Source of the DNA: JBFWNG01 sp050251195
GTDB taxonomy: Bacteria > Bdellovibrionota_B > Oligoflexia > Oligoflexales > Oligoflexaceae
DNA: 60,807 nt
Assembly (NCBI GenBank): GCA_050251195.1
Contig: JBFWNG010000020.1
Span: 1-60,807, forward strand
Reading direction: 5' to 3'
Every line of letters starts with the position of its first letter. The first letter of the stretch is position 1. A program made the position numbers and the translations under genes. Shown here piece by piece: positions 44,606 to 53,737 of the stretch. The notes under the pieces were generated by a model. The model made no database searches. It was not told where the DNA came from and worked only from the letters and a program-made list of their open reading frames with translations.

Positions 44606-45712
44606 CTAAAAGGTCTGCGGTTGATACTGCAATCCCAACGCTTCGGCGACCGCGGAATGCGTTACCTTGCCTTCGTATGTGTTTAAACCCCTCGCGAGCG
44701 GCTTCGAGTCTCTCAATGCGTTTTTAAGGCCTTTGTTCGCAATTTCCAACGCATATTTCAGCGTGACGTTGGTAAGCGCATAGGTACTGGTCTTCGGTAC
44801 GTCCCCAGGAATATTGGTAACGCCGTAGTGCAATACGTTTTCCTCGGTAAATATGGGGTCGTCGTGGGTTGTCGGTCGGATGGTTTCAAAACATCCGCCC
44901 TGGTCAACTGCGACGTCAACAATTACAGAATTTGGATCCATGGTGGCAACCATACTCCGCGGAACCAAGGTGGGAGCTTTTGCTCCAGTTACCAAAACGG
45001 CGCCGATAACCAGATCCGATTCCGCCACGGAAGACGCAATATTCTCAGGGTTGGACATGATCGTATCGACGTCGGTGCCAAACACGTCGTCGAGATATGC
45101 GAGGCGAGGCGCGCTGACGTCAAGGATTGTGACTCTTGCGCCCAAACCAACGGCCATCTTTGCCGAGTTAATACCGACGACTCCGCCACCGATGATGGTC
45201 ACGCGTCCGCGCTTAACACCCGGTACGCCGCCGAGCAATAGTCCTTTGCCGCCGCTGTGCTTTTGCAAACAGAGCGCGCCGATCTGTACCGCCATCCTGC
45301 CTGCAACTTCACTCATCGGAGTCAGAAGAGGTAAGGAACGGTTGTCGAGTTCGATTGTTTCGTAGGCAATCCCGGAGACGCCTCTTTTCACCAATTCGTG
45401 GCCAAGTTGCTGAGCGGCCGCTAAGTGAAGGTAGGTGTAGAGAATCTGGCCTCTTTGCATGAAATCGTATTCTTGCTGAATGGGTTCCTTAACCTTAATG
45501 ATCATTTCGGATTCGCGCCAGATGGTCGCTGCTGAATCAACGATCTTCGCACCCGCCTCTTGATATTTCTGATCAGGAATGCCCGCCCCAAGACCGGCTC
45601 CTTTTTCGACAAGCACGCGGTGCCCTGCCTGTGTCAAAACCTGAACGCCGCCCGGAACTGCAGAGACCCTGTTTTCCCTATTCTTGACTTCCTTGGGAAC
45701 ACCAATGAGCAT
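44606..45712 (-). CDS. ald: Alanine dehydrogenase
   Basis: 368 residues. N-terminal MLIGVPKEVKNRENRVS, substrate lysine region, catalytic His in YTYLHLAAAQQL, Rossmann motif IIGGGVVGINSAKMA and VAVDQGGCFET. The enzyme interconverts L-alanine with pyruvate and ammonia using NAD. ATG start. Full length and no lesions. It is upstream of nuoA-nuoH on the same strand with a gap of 64 bases. Confidence 0.95.
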   Translation of the reverse strand: MLIGVPKEVKNRENRVSAVPGGVQVLTQAGHRVLVEKGAGLGAGIPDQKYQEAGAKIVDSAATIWRESEMIIKVKEPIQQEYDFMQRGQILYTYLHLAAAQQLGHELVKRGVSGIAYETIELDNRSLPLLTPMSEVAGRMAVQIGALCLQKHSGGKGLLLGGVPGVKRGRVTIIGGGVVGINSAKMAVGLGARVTILDVSAPRLAYLDDVFGTDVDTIMSNPENIASSVAESDLVIGAVLVTGAKAPTLVPRSMVATMDPNSVIVDVAVDQGGCFETIRPTTHDDPIFTEENVLHYGVTNIPGDVPKTSTYALTNVTLKYALEIANKGLKNALRDSKPLARGLNTYEGKVTHSAVAEALGLQYQPQTF

Positions 45713-45758
45713 ATTTTGGCCCTTTCAATATATGCGTGCTTTCGAATGCGATGAATTA

Positions 45759-46547
45759 TTACAGATACTTTAGCTTCTGATTTACGTCAATCACCATTCC
45801 GTCAAACGCGAATTCGACATTGGAGGGAAGTTTTTCTCTATCTCTGCGGTGATCGACACTGTGCGACAAATGCGTTATATATCCCTGCGTTACACCCAAA
45901 TCCCTCATAAGCTCAACCGTCTCCGGGATAACGCTATGTGTCTCATGCTGACCGAAGTGAACGCCGCTTGCCACCATCGTATGAATCGAGTTGCGCAATC
46001 GCTGAATCGCGGCTTCAGGGAAGCGTTTAAAGTCGGTCGCGTAAACAAAAGAACCAATTCTAATCCCGCAAGTTGTCATGTGTCCGTGCGGAAGCCGAAT
46101 AGGCTCAATCTCCATACCGCAAAAATGAAACTTGCCGTTGGGTATAGTCGTCAATTTTATCTGCGGAATTTTGCCTTTGTAACCGGTATCCTCGAACGCA
46201 TAGCGGAATCTTGCCTTAAAATCTGCCACATGCTCTTCGAGCAACATGCATTCTATAGTTCTCTTGTCCTTAAAACTTAGCGCCCTTAGGTCGTCGAACC
46301 CGTGGCAATGGTCAGCATGAGTATGGGTGTAGAGGACACCGTCTATGCGCAGGATTCTCTGGGTCAGGACTTGAATGCGAAATTCCGGCGTCGTGTCCAC
46401 GATCAGGACCTCTCCGGAATCGCTCGTTACGGCGATCGATGCCCGAGTGCGTTTGTTGAAGGATAAGGTACTTGTGCAGACTTCGCACTGACACCCGATG
46501 ACCGGTACCCCGGTCGATGTTCCCGATCCCAAAATAACGACTTTCAT
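45759..46547 (-). CDS. PhnP-like metallo-beta-lactamase fold hydrolase
   Basis: 262 residues. Structural zinc motif GCQCEVC near residues 18-24, as in PhnP phosphodiesterase, and the metal-binding THTHADHCHG. Further metal ligands appear in LPHGH, ATDF and THLSHS. It probably hydrolyses a cyclic phosphodiester; the substrate is not clear, and no phn genes are present. ATG start. Upstream of ald on the same strand. Confidence 0.85.
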   Translation of the reverse strand: MKVVILGSGTSTGVPVIGCQCEVCTSTLSFNKRTRASIAVTSDSGEVLIVDTTPEFRIQVLTQRILRIDGVLYTHTHADHCHGFDDLRALSFKDKRTIECMLLEEHVADFKARFRYAFEDTGYKGKIPQIKLTTIPNGKFHFCGMEIEPIRLPHGHMTTCGIRIGSFVYATDFKRFPEAAIQRLRNSIHTMVASGVHFGQHETHSVIPETVELMRDLGVTQGYITHLSHSVDHRRDREKLPSNVEFAFDGMVIDVNQKLKYL

Positions 46548-46686
46548 GAATCACCCGATTTGCCCACGCCAGCCTACCACTAAAGAACTTCAGAAGAAAA
46601 GATAATGATTACTTCCGGTATTCTATGCTATTTTATAGGCTTAAGATTAGTTGGAGAATTCCGCGTTTTTACGCGGCTTGACGAAG

Positions 46687-47031
46687 ATGCCAGAGACCCA
46701 GCGGCAATTCCCGAGATACGAAGTTCGCCTGCCTGTACGAATAGAGCCGACGAACGGGGATTCCTTTGAGCCGCAGTCGTTCGAATCCATTAATATCAGT
46801 CTCGGCGGCATACTCATCCGTGGAAATAGAAAGAAGCACGGTTTCCTAGCGGAGCCGACGGTAAAAGTTCTCCTTACGCTTCCTGCACCGCACGGCAGCG
46901 TTAGCTTTCTCGCCTCTCCCATACGTATGGGCGTTGACGGTTCCATCGGACTTTCTATTGTTCAGATCGATGCGGGCGATGAGAACCGCTACAAAAACTT
47001 CGCTAAAACCTGTAGCGCCACCAAGGCCTGA
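46687..47031 (+). CDS. PilZ-domain protein
   Basis: 114 residues. The c-di-GMP signature occurs as RQFPRYEVRLPVRI (RxxxR) and NISLGGILI (D/NxSxxG), so binding is likely. Single-domain PilZ proteins transmit c-di-GMP levels to motility or surface machinery. The ATG at 46687 starts just before the domain; a TTG at 46651 would add 12 residues. It ends four bases before aspartokinase. Confidence 0.85.
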   Translation: MPETQRQFPRYEVRLPVRIEPTNGDSFEPQSFESINISLGGILIRGNRKKHGFLAEPTVKVLLTLPAPHGSVSFLASPIRMGVDGSIGLSIVQIDAGDENRYKNFAKTCSATKA

Positions 47032-47034
47032 CCT

Positions 47035-48243
47035 ATGGAACTCGTAGTACAAAAATACGGCGGATCGCTCTTAACCTCGGTTTCAAAGTTTGCCGATCTT
47101 GCGGAGCATATTCGCCGTTGTCACAATAAGAAGCAAAAGATCATCGCCGTCGTTAGCGCCATGAAAGGTGAAACGGACCGCCTCTACAGTTTGGCGTATG
47201 AACTCAATCCATCCCCTCCCAAGCGGGAAGTAGACATGCTCATCACGACGGGCGAGAGGATAGCGATGTCCCTCTTGAGCATCGCTCTTGACAAACTTGG
47301 CATTAGCTCAATCTCCCTAACCGGCTCTCAGAGCGGCATATTGACCGACAAGATCCATGGAAACGCCCGTATCATAAAGGTGCTGGGCGACCGTATTCGC
47401 GACTGCATCAACAAAGTTGACGTTGTCATTGTCGCGGGTTTTCAAGGCATGAATCTCGAAACGAAAGAGATTACCACGTTGGGACGAGGCGGCACCGACT
47501 TAACCGCCGTAGCCATTGCTCATACTCTAAAAGCTACAAAGTGCGAATTCTACAAAGACGTCGACGGAATCTACACCGCAGATCCCAAAACAGTGCCGAA
47601 TGCAAAGGTGATATCCAAACTGTCATGGGACACGCTAACGGCACTCACCTGGAACGGAGCATCCGTCCTTCACGCCCGAGGCGCTCACCTCGCGCATAAA
47701 TTTTCTATTCCGCTTGAGATTCGCTCAGGATCTTTACTCGAAAAGAAAGGAACCATTGTGGACTCAATGTCAAACATCGAAAGCTCTTTCGTATCTGCGA
47801 TCACTCATAAGAACAACCTTTGCTTGTTACAACTTGCCTTCCGTTCCAAAGAACCGACAAAGAAAATTGCCTCCTTTTTCTGGGATCGAGGGGAAACACC
47901 CATCATTTTCCAGCAGGTTCAGGGAAAATCTGGCGACACCACCGTGAACATTCTTGGCTCAAAGAGAAATACGGACGACTATTTACAATCTGTGACATCG
48001 TTGGCCTCAGGACTTCGCCCCGATATTTTGCACCATGTTCACAATCTTGCTGCAATTACGGTTGTCGGCGAAGGCTTTTGGCAGGCGCCGGAGCTGGTGA
48101 ACGAAATCGTTGACATCGTCCACGACGACGTCGTTTTGTTTGAGAGCAAAAATACCGCGTTAGTTTTTGCGCTACCCTCGCCCCAACTCTCTCCTACGAT
48201 TCAGAGGTTGCACGAAAAGATATTTGAGAAGTCACCGTCATGA
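47035..48243 (+). CDS. lysC: Aspartate kinase
   Basis: 402 residues. Kinase signature VVQKYGGSLL, substrate site MLITTGERIAMSLLS, nucleotide site FYKDVDGIYTADPK, and two C-terminal ACT regulatory domains (about 260-400). It phosphorylates aspartate in the first step of lysine, threonine, methionine and diaminopimelate synthesis. The usual KFGGTSV is KYGGSLL, still compatible with the fold. ATG start three bases after the PilZ stop. Confidence 0.93.
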   Translation: MELVVQKYGGSLLTSVSKFADLAEHIRRCHNKKQKIIAVVSAMKGETDRLYSLAYELNPSPPKREVDMLITTGERIAMSLLSIALDKLGISSISLTGSQSGILTDKIHGNARIIKVLGDRIRDCINKVDVVIVAGFQGMNLETKEITTLGRGGTDLTAVAIAHTLKATKCEFYKDVDGIYTADPKTVPNAKVISKLSWDTLTALTWNGASVLHARGAHLAHKFSIPLEIRSGSLLEKKGTIVDSMSNIESSFVSAITHKNNLCLLQLAFRSKEPTKKIASFFWDRGETPIIFQQVQGKSGDTTVNILGSKRNTDDYLQSVTSLASGLRPDILHHVHNLAAITVVGEGFWQAPELVNEIVDIVHDDVVLFESKNTALVFALPSPQLSPTIQRLHEKIFEKSPS

Positions 48244-48266
48244 TGTGCGGAGCGATATGTCGGCAA

Positions 48267-48306
48267 CCGTCAAATGAGATCCTTCGCCCTTGGCTCAGGA
48301 TGACGG
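48267..48306. repeat. REP-like palindrome between convergent genes
   Basis: CCGTCA (48267-48272) pairs with TGACGG (48301-48306), and inside it ATCCT (48279-48283) pairs with AGGAT (48297-48301). The core GATCCTTCGCCC...AGGATGAC resembles widespread bacterial REP-type palindromes. It lies between aspartokinase and the converging outer-membrane protein gene and may act as a bidirectional terminator. Confidence 0.5.
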
Positions 48307-48316
48307 TGCGACAACC

Positions 48317-49120
48317 TTAAAGATTAAAAATTAGCCCGCCGGAAATTCCCGCGTTATTCGAACCCTGAAGTCGGAAGTAATGAGCCCCCGCGTAGGCGCG
48401 CATATCCCCGACCGCGAATAGAACGTCGCCCTCGAGGTTGCCGATGAGTCCCATCCCCTTGCCTACGCGGCCGTCCACGACGTCTTGCACGTCATACTCG
48501 CTATCGGTAGACACAGAAACATTTGCAAAGCCGAGGGTCGCCTCAGTGCGAAAGGATATGGGGGCATTAGGGAAAAAGGTATAAGAAGCTCCGCCAAGTG
48601 CTCCAAAAACCTGCATGCTCACGCCGACGTTCTCTATTTCCAATTCATTGATGGACGCGTTGCCGCTGCCCGTGAAGAAAATTCCTCGACCAACCCACGC
48701 GATGGTTTTCCACTTGTATTCGTAAAGTCCCTCTAGCCCATATGCCAAAAATCCTTCACCAACGCCAATCGAATGGATTGCAAGACCCCCACCCGCTCTA
48801 TGCTCGGACTCAGGTTTTGCGACCTTGAAGTACTTAAGCGGACTCTGCGCTTCGTCGTCCTTGATCAAGATCAGATCGTGGGTTTTTTTTATGCGTCCAT
48901 ACCTGCGAGTAATCTTGACTTTGCGAGCGCCGGTGTCTTTCAGCCCTTCGATCACGCCGATCGCGATCAAATAGCCGTCGTCAGAGAAGATCCCAATTTT
49001 GTCGCCTGGTACGAGTCGTTTGGTATCGACTTCGCAGATGTCTTGCTCTTGTGTGCACTTAACTGAATAAGCAAAAGACAGCTCAGAAACAAACAACAAC
49101 GCCAACAGAATAATCTTCAC
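48317..49120 (-). CDS. Probable outer-membrane beta-barrel protein
   Basis: 267 residues. Signal peptide (LLALLFVSELSFA), a small SH3-like or beta domain (about 20-110: VPGDKIGIFSDDGYLIAIGVI) and then a glycine- and aromatic-rich barrel part ending with a hydrophobic C terminus (GGLIFNL). Two cysteines near the N terminus (KCTQEQDICE). No family recognised. ATG start. Confidence 0.65.
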   Translation of the reverse strand: MKIILLALLFVSELSFAYSVKCTQEQDICEVDTKRLVPGDKIGIFSDDGYLIAIGVIEGLKDTGARKVKITRRYGRIKKTHDLILIKDDEAQSPLKYFKVAKPESEHRAGGGLAIHSIGVGEGFLAYGLEGLYEYKWKTIAWVGRGIFFTGSGNASINELEIENVGVSMQVFGALGGASYTFFPNAPISFRTEATLGFANVSVSTDSEYDVQDVVDGRVGKGMGLIGNLEGDVLFAVGDMRAYAGAHYFRLQGSNNAGISGGLIFNL

Positions 49121-49151
49121 GCAAACCCTCTCTTCTGCTCGAAACTCAGAC

Positions 49152-49619
49152 TTATTCGTCCATCCCTAGATTTTTTCGAATCGCTCGCCTTGCATTTTCG
49201 TCGAGTTCCACGGCTTCTATGTTTTCTTTGTCGCATCCAGCAAAATACTGAATCGTTTTCATGTAAGCGATACGATTCCGATCCCGCGGCATTGCCCTGA
49301 TAAGTTCGGGCAGCGTTACCCATTCGTGGTTATTTTTGATTGTCTTGCGTTTCAAGACCGTCAGCACGAGTACCCCTGGATCGCCGTTGGGGAGAGTCAA
49401 AAGAGGCGTGAATTCGCCAACGACCTCTATGTCGACAGCTAATCCATCGTCTTCCAAAAACCGGGCAGCCTCGAGCGCGATAACGTCCTTCGATGCACCC
49501 GCATTGAGCGCCGTGACGATCCCAGGAATCTCGTTCTCGTCGTTGGCAAAACGCACGATGCCCGAAGCCGTATGATTCGCCAGTAAAATGATAATTTTAT
49601 GATCTTGTGTTGCTTCCAT
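49152..49619 (-). CDS. Hypothetical protein encoded next to MglA-like GTPase
   Basis: 155 residues, soluble, mixed alpha/beta. A stretch LEAARFLEDDG with flanking strands is faintly similar in layout to a NUDIX box but lacks its RE..EE pattern, so catalysis is unlikely. It is not a Roadblock (MglB-type) protein by eye. It begins one base after the GTPase stop, so the two are co-transcribed and may interact. Confidence 0.6.
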   Translation of the reverse strand: MEATQDHKIIILLANHTASGIVRFANDENEIPGIVTALNAGASKDVIALEAARFLEDDGLAVDIEVVGEFTPLLTLPNGDPGVLVLTVLKRKTIKNNHEWVTLPELIRAMPRDRNRIAYMKTIQYFAGCDKENIEAVELDENARRAIRKNLGMDE

Positions 49620-49620
49620 A

Positions 49621-50211
49621 TTATCCAGCCCGATTTTTTAAAAGTTGCTCTAATACCTTCTTTGATACCATCGCGAGCGTCTCCGCCGTGCCAAATCCTT
49701 TTGAGGCCACAGCCTCGCAGGTTCCTGAAAAGAAGGAACCGATCTCTTCCTTAAGGACACCTATGTGTTTGTCGTTTATAAGGTCGCATTTGTTGAGCTG
49801 AAATACACTAGGAAGCGACGCTGCATTGGGAACTTGCTCAGCAAGGGCACGACGAACGGACTCGTATTCACGAATATTCTCCGCAACCATTTCCATGCGC
49901 GAATCGGCTACGAAAACATATCCGTCGATTCCACGCATAATTGTGGAAGAAAGCGAGGGGTAGATGTTGTGCGTTGGCAGAGTGTAAAGATGGACTTTGA
50001 TATGAAAATCGTCAACGAATCCAGCGCTCAGGGGCAAAAACTCGAAATAAAGTTGGCTCGCAGGTCCGACAAGCTGAAACAGGTTCGCTTTAACCTCCGG
50101 TGAAGTCTGCGCGTAAAGAGATCTAAGGTTGGTGCTCTTACCGCTCCCTTTTGGGCCGAAGTAAAGGATCTTGCAGTTAATCTCTTTCGTTTCTAAATTG
50201 GTAAATGCCAT
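49621..50211 (-). CDS. mglA: MglA-like Ras-family GTPase with altered switch II
   Basis: 196 residues. P-loop GPKGSGKST (19-27), NKCDL near 139, and the MglA-type block SQLYFEFLPLSAGFVDDF with VHLYTLPTH (74-81). In Myxococcus MglA this last block ends TVPGQ, with catalytic Gln82. Here it is TLPTH, so both the Gly and the Gln are replaced. Switch II otherwise continues as IMRGIDGYVFVADSRM. MglA sets polarity or motility direction; this version may hydrolyse GTP poorly or use another mechanism. It lies 24 bases after dnaX. Confidence 0.85.
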   Translation of the reverse strand: MAFTNLETKEINCKILYFGPKGSGKSTNLRSLYAQTSPEVKANLFQLVGPASQLYFEFLPLSAGFVDDFHIKVHLYTLPTHNIYPSLSSTIMRGIDGYVFVADSRMEMVAENIREYESVRRALAEQVPNAASLPSVFQLNKCDLINDKHIGVLKEEIGSFFSGTCEAVASKGFGTAETLAMVSKKVLEQLLKNRAG

Positions 50212-50235
50212 AAGCCAAAAATCGCGTTTTGTTTT

Positions 50236-52110
50236 TTATGAACCTACCTCTATGTTACCAACTTTTGCATTAAAAATCTTCAAGGCTTCTACGGTCAAAG
50301 GATGATTTTTAGCGTCTTCGCGCAATTTGGTATGCAACTCCTCTTTCTCTTTCTCCCTAATCGCAAGAAGCGACTCCCCTTCAACCTTTTGTCCATCAGC
50401 ACTTGCCGGATCTCGCGCGACAATTTCTAAAACGCCCTGAAAGGTAAACAGCAGTTGGAATTGCTCTAGGAGTTTTTTCCGTGTCTCCTCCTTCAAAAGA
50501 CGCGATCCGACCATGCTGTCTCTATCGACGGCGATGGTTATCTTCTGATCGGAGTAAGCCACCAAATATGCTTCTTCAAGCAAACGAGCCTGAAGAGGCT
50601 TGTTTTTCTTCCATAACTCCACCATGTCTCGCCATGAGGCCGGAAACGAACTGGCGGTCGCAGAAGCCTCCAGCGCAGGAGATTCGACAATAGGCGGCGT
50701 CTGTTCAGTGAAAGGCTGATCTTTTACCTCTTTCTGAAAGTCTGCGAGCTTCTTGAGCGGTTTGGCCGAGATCCCCGGCGCGCCTGCGGCGCTGGCGATG
50801 ACGGTTGTGTCTACGGTGCTAGGACGTGCGGGCGCACCACCTTCATTGTCGATATGAGCGCGGGCTTCGTTGATAATGCGAGTGCCGCTGTCATACGGAG
50901 CGCGACTGCCGCCACGTACGCCGCTGTCCTGTCCACGGGCATCGCTGTTATTCCCGGCGCGAGCACCGCCGTCATGCCGAGCGCGCAGCGCTTCGGGCAT
51001 CTCCATCGGCAATCCTGGATCAAGACACCATTCCATCAAATAATTTTCGACAACAAAACGGTCGAGGTTCGAACCATCAAGCTCGCCTAAACACTTCACT
51101 AGGGTTCTGAAAATGCGATTTAAGTCCAACAACGGCGCGTTCCTGGCGACCTCACTCAGCGATTCGACTTCGGTCGCGTCAAGGCCAAGGAGCGAGGTGG
51201 ATAAATAGTCCTTACCGAGGTCCCTCACGACAGCCGCATGCCTTGTATAAGACGCCAGTTCTTCAATCACCTCTTTCCACTTAACGCCCTTTTCATCGCA
51301 AGTCCCGACCAAGGACACAATATCGTGCGCCGACTTTTTCACAATGTGGTGGAGAAACTGAAGGTAAACGTCCGCCGGCAAGCTGACCGTCAGAACTTCG
51401 AGGCTCTCTAAAGTTACCGCACCGTCGCCCATGGCGATCGCCTGATCAAGCATGGTGAGCGAATCGCGCATTGAGCCTTTGCCTTGTTTGGCGATTATAG
51501 TAAGTGCGCCTTCTTCGAAACGGATGTTTTCTGCCTGCAAGATGTCGCGCATGCGCTGAGCAACAATACCAACTGACATTTTTTTAAGTTGGAATACTTG
51601 GAGGCGGCTCAAAATTGTCGCGGGAATTTTATTGAGTTCGGTTGTCGCAAAGAGAAACACGACGTGTTCTGGCGGCTCTTCCAGCGTCTTCAAGAGTGCA
51701 TTGAAGGCGCTCTGCGAAAGCATGTGCACCTCGTCGATGATGTACACTTTGAACTTTGATCTCTGCGGCGTGTAATCCAGCGACTGTTGCAAGGAGCGAA
51801 TGTCGTCGACTCCGGTGTGCGACGCGCCGTCTATCTCAAAAACATCTTCATGGTTGCCTTCGCGGATCGCGATGCAACTGTCACATTGATTACAAGGTTC
51901 TACGGAAGACTGATCCGAGCAATTCAACGCCTTGGCGTAAAGTCTTGCTAAAGTCGTTTTACCGACCCCCCTGGTCCCGGAAAAAATAATGCTTTGCGGA
52001 ACTCTCTTCAGAGTAAGCGCATTTTGCAGCACTCTAACTACGCCTGATTGTCCTAGCAGATCTTTAAAAGTCGAAGGTCGGTATTTTCGGGCAAGAGAAA
52101 TATGGCTCAC
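50236..52110 (-). CDS. dnaX: DNA polymerase III subunit tau/gamma
   Basis: 624 residues. AAA+ clamp-loader domains with Walker A GTRGVGKTT, zinc module CNQCDSC and YIIDEVHMLS. It loads the beta clamp. Between domain III and the C-terminal part is a low-complexity Asp/Gly/Arg/Ala-rich linker (DGGARAG, NNSDARGQ, DSGVRGGS; about residues 370-440). The tau-type C-terminal domain follows. No programmed frameshift site was found in the linker zone. ATG start. The SRP RNA gene lies 32 bases upstream on the same strand. Confidence 0.94.
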   Translation of the reverse strand: MSHISLARKYRPSTFKDLLGQSGVVRVLQNALTLKRVPQSIIFSGTRGVGKTTLARLYAKALNCSDQSSVEPCNQCDSCIAIREGNHEDVFEIDGASHTGVDDIRSLQQSLDYTPQRSKFKVYIIDEVHMLSQSAFNALLKTLEEPPEHVVFLFATTELNKIPATILSRLQVFQLKKMSVGIVAQRMRDILQAENIRFEEGALTIIAKQGKGSMRDSLTMLDQAIAMGDGAVTLESLEVLTVSLPADVYLQFLHHIVKKSAHDIVSLVGTCDEKGVKWKEVIEELASYTRHAAVVRDLGKDYLSTSLLGLDATEVESLSEVARNAPLLDLNRIFRTLVKCLGELDGSNLDRFVVENYLMEWCLDPGLPMEMPEALRARHDGGARAGNNSDARGQDSGVRGGSRAPYDSGTRIINEARAHIDNEGGAPARPSTVDTTVIASAAGAPGISAKPLKKLADFQKEVKDQPFTEQTPPIVESPALEASATASSFPASWRDMVELWKKNKPLQARLLEEAYLVAYSDQKITIAVDRDSMVGSRLLKEETRKKLLEQFQLLFTFQGVLEIVARDPASADGQKVEGESLLAIREKEKEELHTKLREDAKNHPLTVEALKIFNAKVGNIEVGS

Positions 52111-52142
52111 CTGTACCTCAAGTGATAACGGTAAAAAAGAAA

Positions 52143-52264
<122 letters not shown>

Positions 52265-52546
52265 CGTAAGCCTGATGCGCGATCCCTATCACTCAAGACA
52301 CTTCTCGACGTGACGAGGGACTTTAGCAAAATCCATAACAACTTGAAAGTATGGATATGCCAGGTCCGTCAAAATGTCAGTCTTTTTGACACCTCGGACC
52401 CGAAATCAACACTGTTGGCGACGAGCGCTCCAAAAAATCAAACAATTACAGTAACATACTTCTGGAACATCCCTTGCACAGCAACTGTCGGGGCAAAGCC
52501 CCATCGGATTTGAGCGGATTTGCTTACAGTTGTTGCGGAGGTTCCT
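52265..52546. other. Regulatory spacer between SRP RNA and the DUF5679-like gene
   Basis: 282 bases without a supported gene. A short inverted repeat TGTCA...TGACA occurs near 52376-52391. It should contain divergent promoters for the SRP RNA (leftward) and the small protein (rightward), but I could not place them with confidence. Confidence 0.3.
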
Positions 52547-52873
52547 ATGAGCGCGGAAAGCAAACTTTTTTCTAAAAAAACACTTTATTTGCTGCCCCAA
52601 AAGTTCGAATACCCGGCCTTTTGCGTGAAATGCAAGACCCAGTCAAAAGTGCACTATGCCCACGGCGTGATTTTCAAAAACGGCCGCAAGGCTATGCGCG
52701 GACAATGTCAGAACTGCGGTTGCGAGGCATATAAAATTCTTCCAGATAACAAACACATACTCGTGAAGAGCTTGGTGCGCTCGTCTTTCGTGAAAGATGC
52801 GCTCCTGTATCTCGGCGCTTTTTCTGCCGCGTTTGGTCTTGGAATTCTTATTGCAAAAGCCATCTATAGCTGA
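52547..52873 (+). CDS. DUF5679-like zinc-ribbon membrane protein
   Basis: 108 residues. A zinc ribbon with CVKC (about 27-30) and CQNCGC (about 56-61), with FKNGRKAMRGQC between, follows the DUF5679 pattern. One C-terminal membrane helix (about 85-106) anchors it. GCGGAGG precedes the ATG 52547; a longer frame from 52520 lacks such a site. Function unknown. Confidence 0.72.
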   Translation: MSAESKLFSKKTLYLLPQKFEYPAFCVKCKTQSKVHYAHGVIFKNGRKAMRGQCQNCGCEAYKILPDNKHILVKSLVRSSFVKDALLYLGAFSAAFGLGILIAKAIYS

Positions 52874-52989
52874 TCCAGCTTGGATTAGAACGATGATGAG
52901 AGGTCTTAAGGTCTTCTCATTTGCCCTGAATTATCCTATAAATCAGTAGCTTTCTAAAGCTTCTGAAACTTATGCAAAGAGGGGCAGTT

Positions 52990-53691
52990 ATGAGAATATT
53001 AGTCGTAGAAGATGACGAAGCGCTATCGAGTCTTCTCACACGCGCATTACGTGAGGAATCCTACGCCGTCGATGCTGCCTTCGACGGTCAAGAAGGCGAG
53101 TGGTTGGCATTTGAAAACCCTTATGACGTTATCATCCTGGATCTCATGTTACCCATTCAAGGCGGCCTTGAAGTCCTAAAAAAATTGCGAGACGGCGGAG
53201 TAAAAACTCCAGTTCTCATCCTAACCGCAAAAGACGCCACCGAAGACGTCGTTAAGGGCCTTGATCAAGGCGCCGACGATTATCTGACAAAACCATTTTC
53301 CTTAGAAGAATTACTGGCTCGGGTAAGAACCCTGCTTCGAAGAACAGGGACAGACATTACCACCACTATCAAGGTGGGGCCTCTTGAGATCGATCCTGCC
53401 AAGAAGCAGGTTCTCAGAGACCAAAAGAAAGTCGATCTTACCGCGAAAGAATACGCGTTGTTGGAATACTTCGCTCGCAATGCGGGCACGGTATTGAGCC
53501 GGACTCAGTTGTCAGAGCACGTATGGGATATGAACTTCGAACCCAACTCCAACGTCGTCGACGTTTACGTGGGTTACCTGCGCAACAAAATCGATAGATC
53601 ATGGGGATCGCATTTGATAAAAACAATGCGCGGTCATGGTTATATGTTGGATCCTGAGGGCGCTGGTAAGCCTCAGCCGCCCCCGCAATAG
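52990..53691 (+). CDS. OmpR-family response regulator
   Basis: 233 residues. Receiver with E7/D8/D9 pocket, phospho-acceptor D51 (ILDLMLP) and K101 (LTKPF), then a winged-helix DNA-binding domain (LTAKEYALLEYFARNAG, VDVYVGYLRNKID). The ATG at 52990 begins the receiver and has GAGGGG five bases before it; a frame from 52972 is less likely. The partner kinase follows 46 bases downstream. The group is CusR-like, but metal sensing is not shown. Confidence 0.93.
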   Translation: MRILVVEDDEALSSLLTRALREESYAVDAAFDGQEGEWLAFENPYDVIILDLMLPIQGGLEVLKKLRDGGVKTPVLILTAKDATEDVVKGLDQGADDYLTKPFSLEELLARVRTLLRRTGTDITTTIKVGPLEIDPAKKQVLRDQKKVDLTAKEYALLEYFARNAGTVLSRTQLSEHVWDMNFEPNSNVVDVYVGYLRNKIDRSWGSHLIKTMRGHGYMLDPEGAGKPQPPPQ

Positions 53692-53737
53692 TTGACAAGC
53701 GGTGGTGTTGAATAACGAAGGCGCATTTAAGTAGTTT

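Noticed and set aside
49152..49619. Roadblock/LC7 (MglB) partner of the MglA-like protein
   Set aside because: The sequence lacks the Roadblock pattern; a NUDIX-like layout was considered as well but the catalytic box is absent.
51570..51590. A-rich stretch in dnaX as a frameshift site for a gamma form
   Set aside because: It is near residue 175, far upstream of the place where gamma is made in other bacteria, and no stimulatory hairpin or stop in the shifted frame was found.
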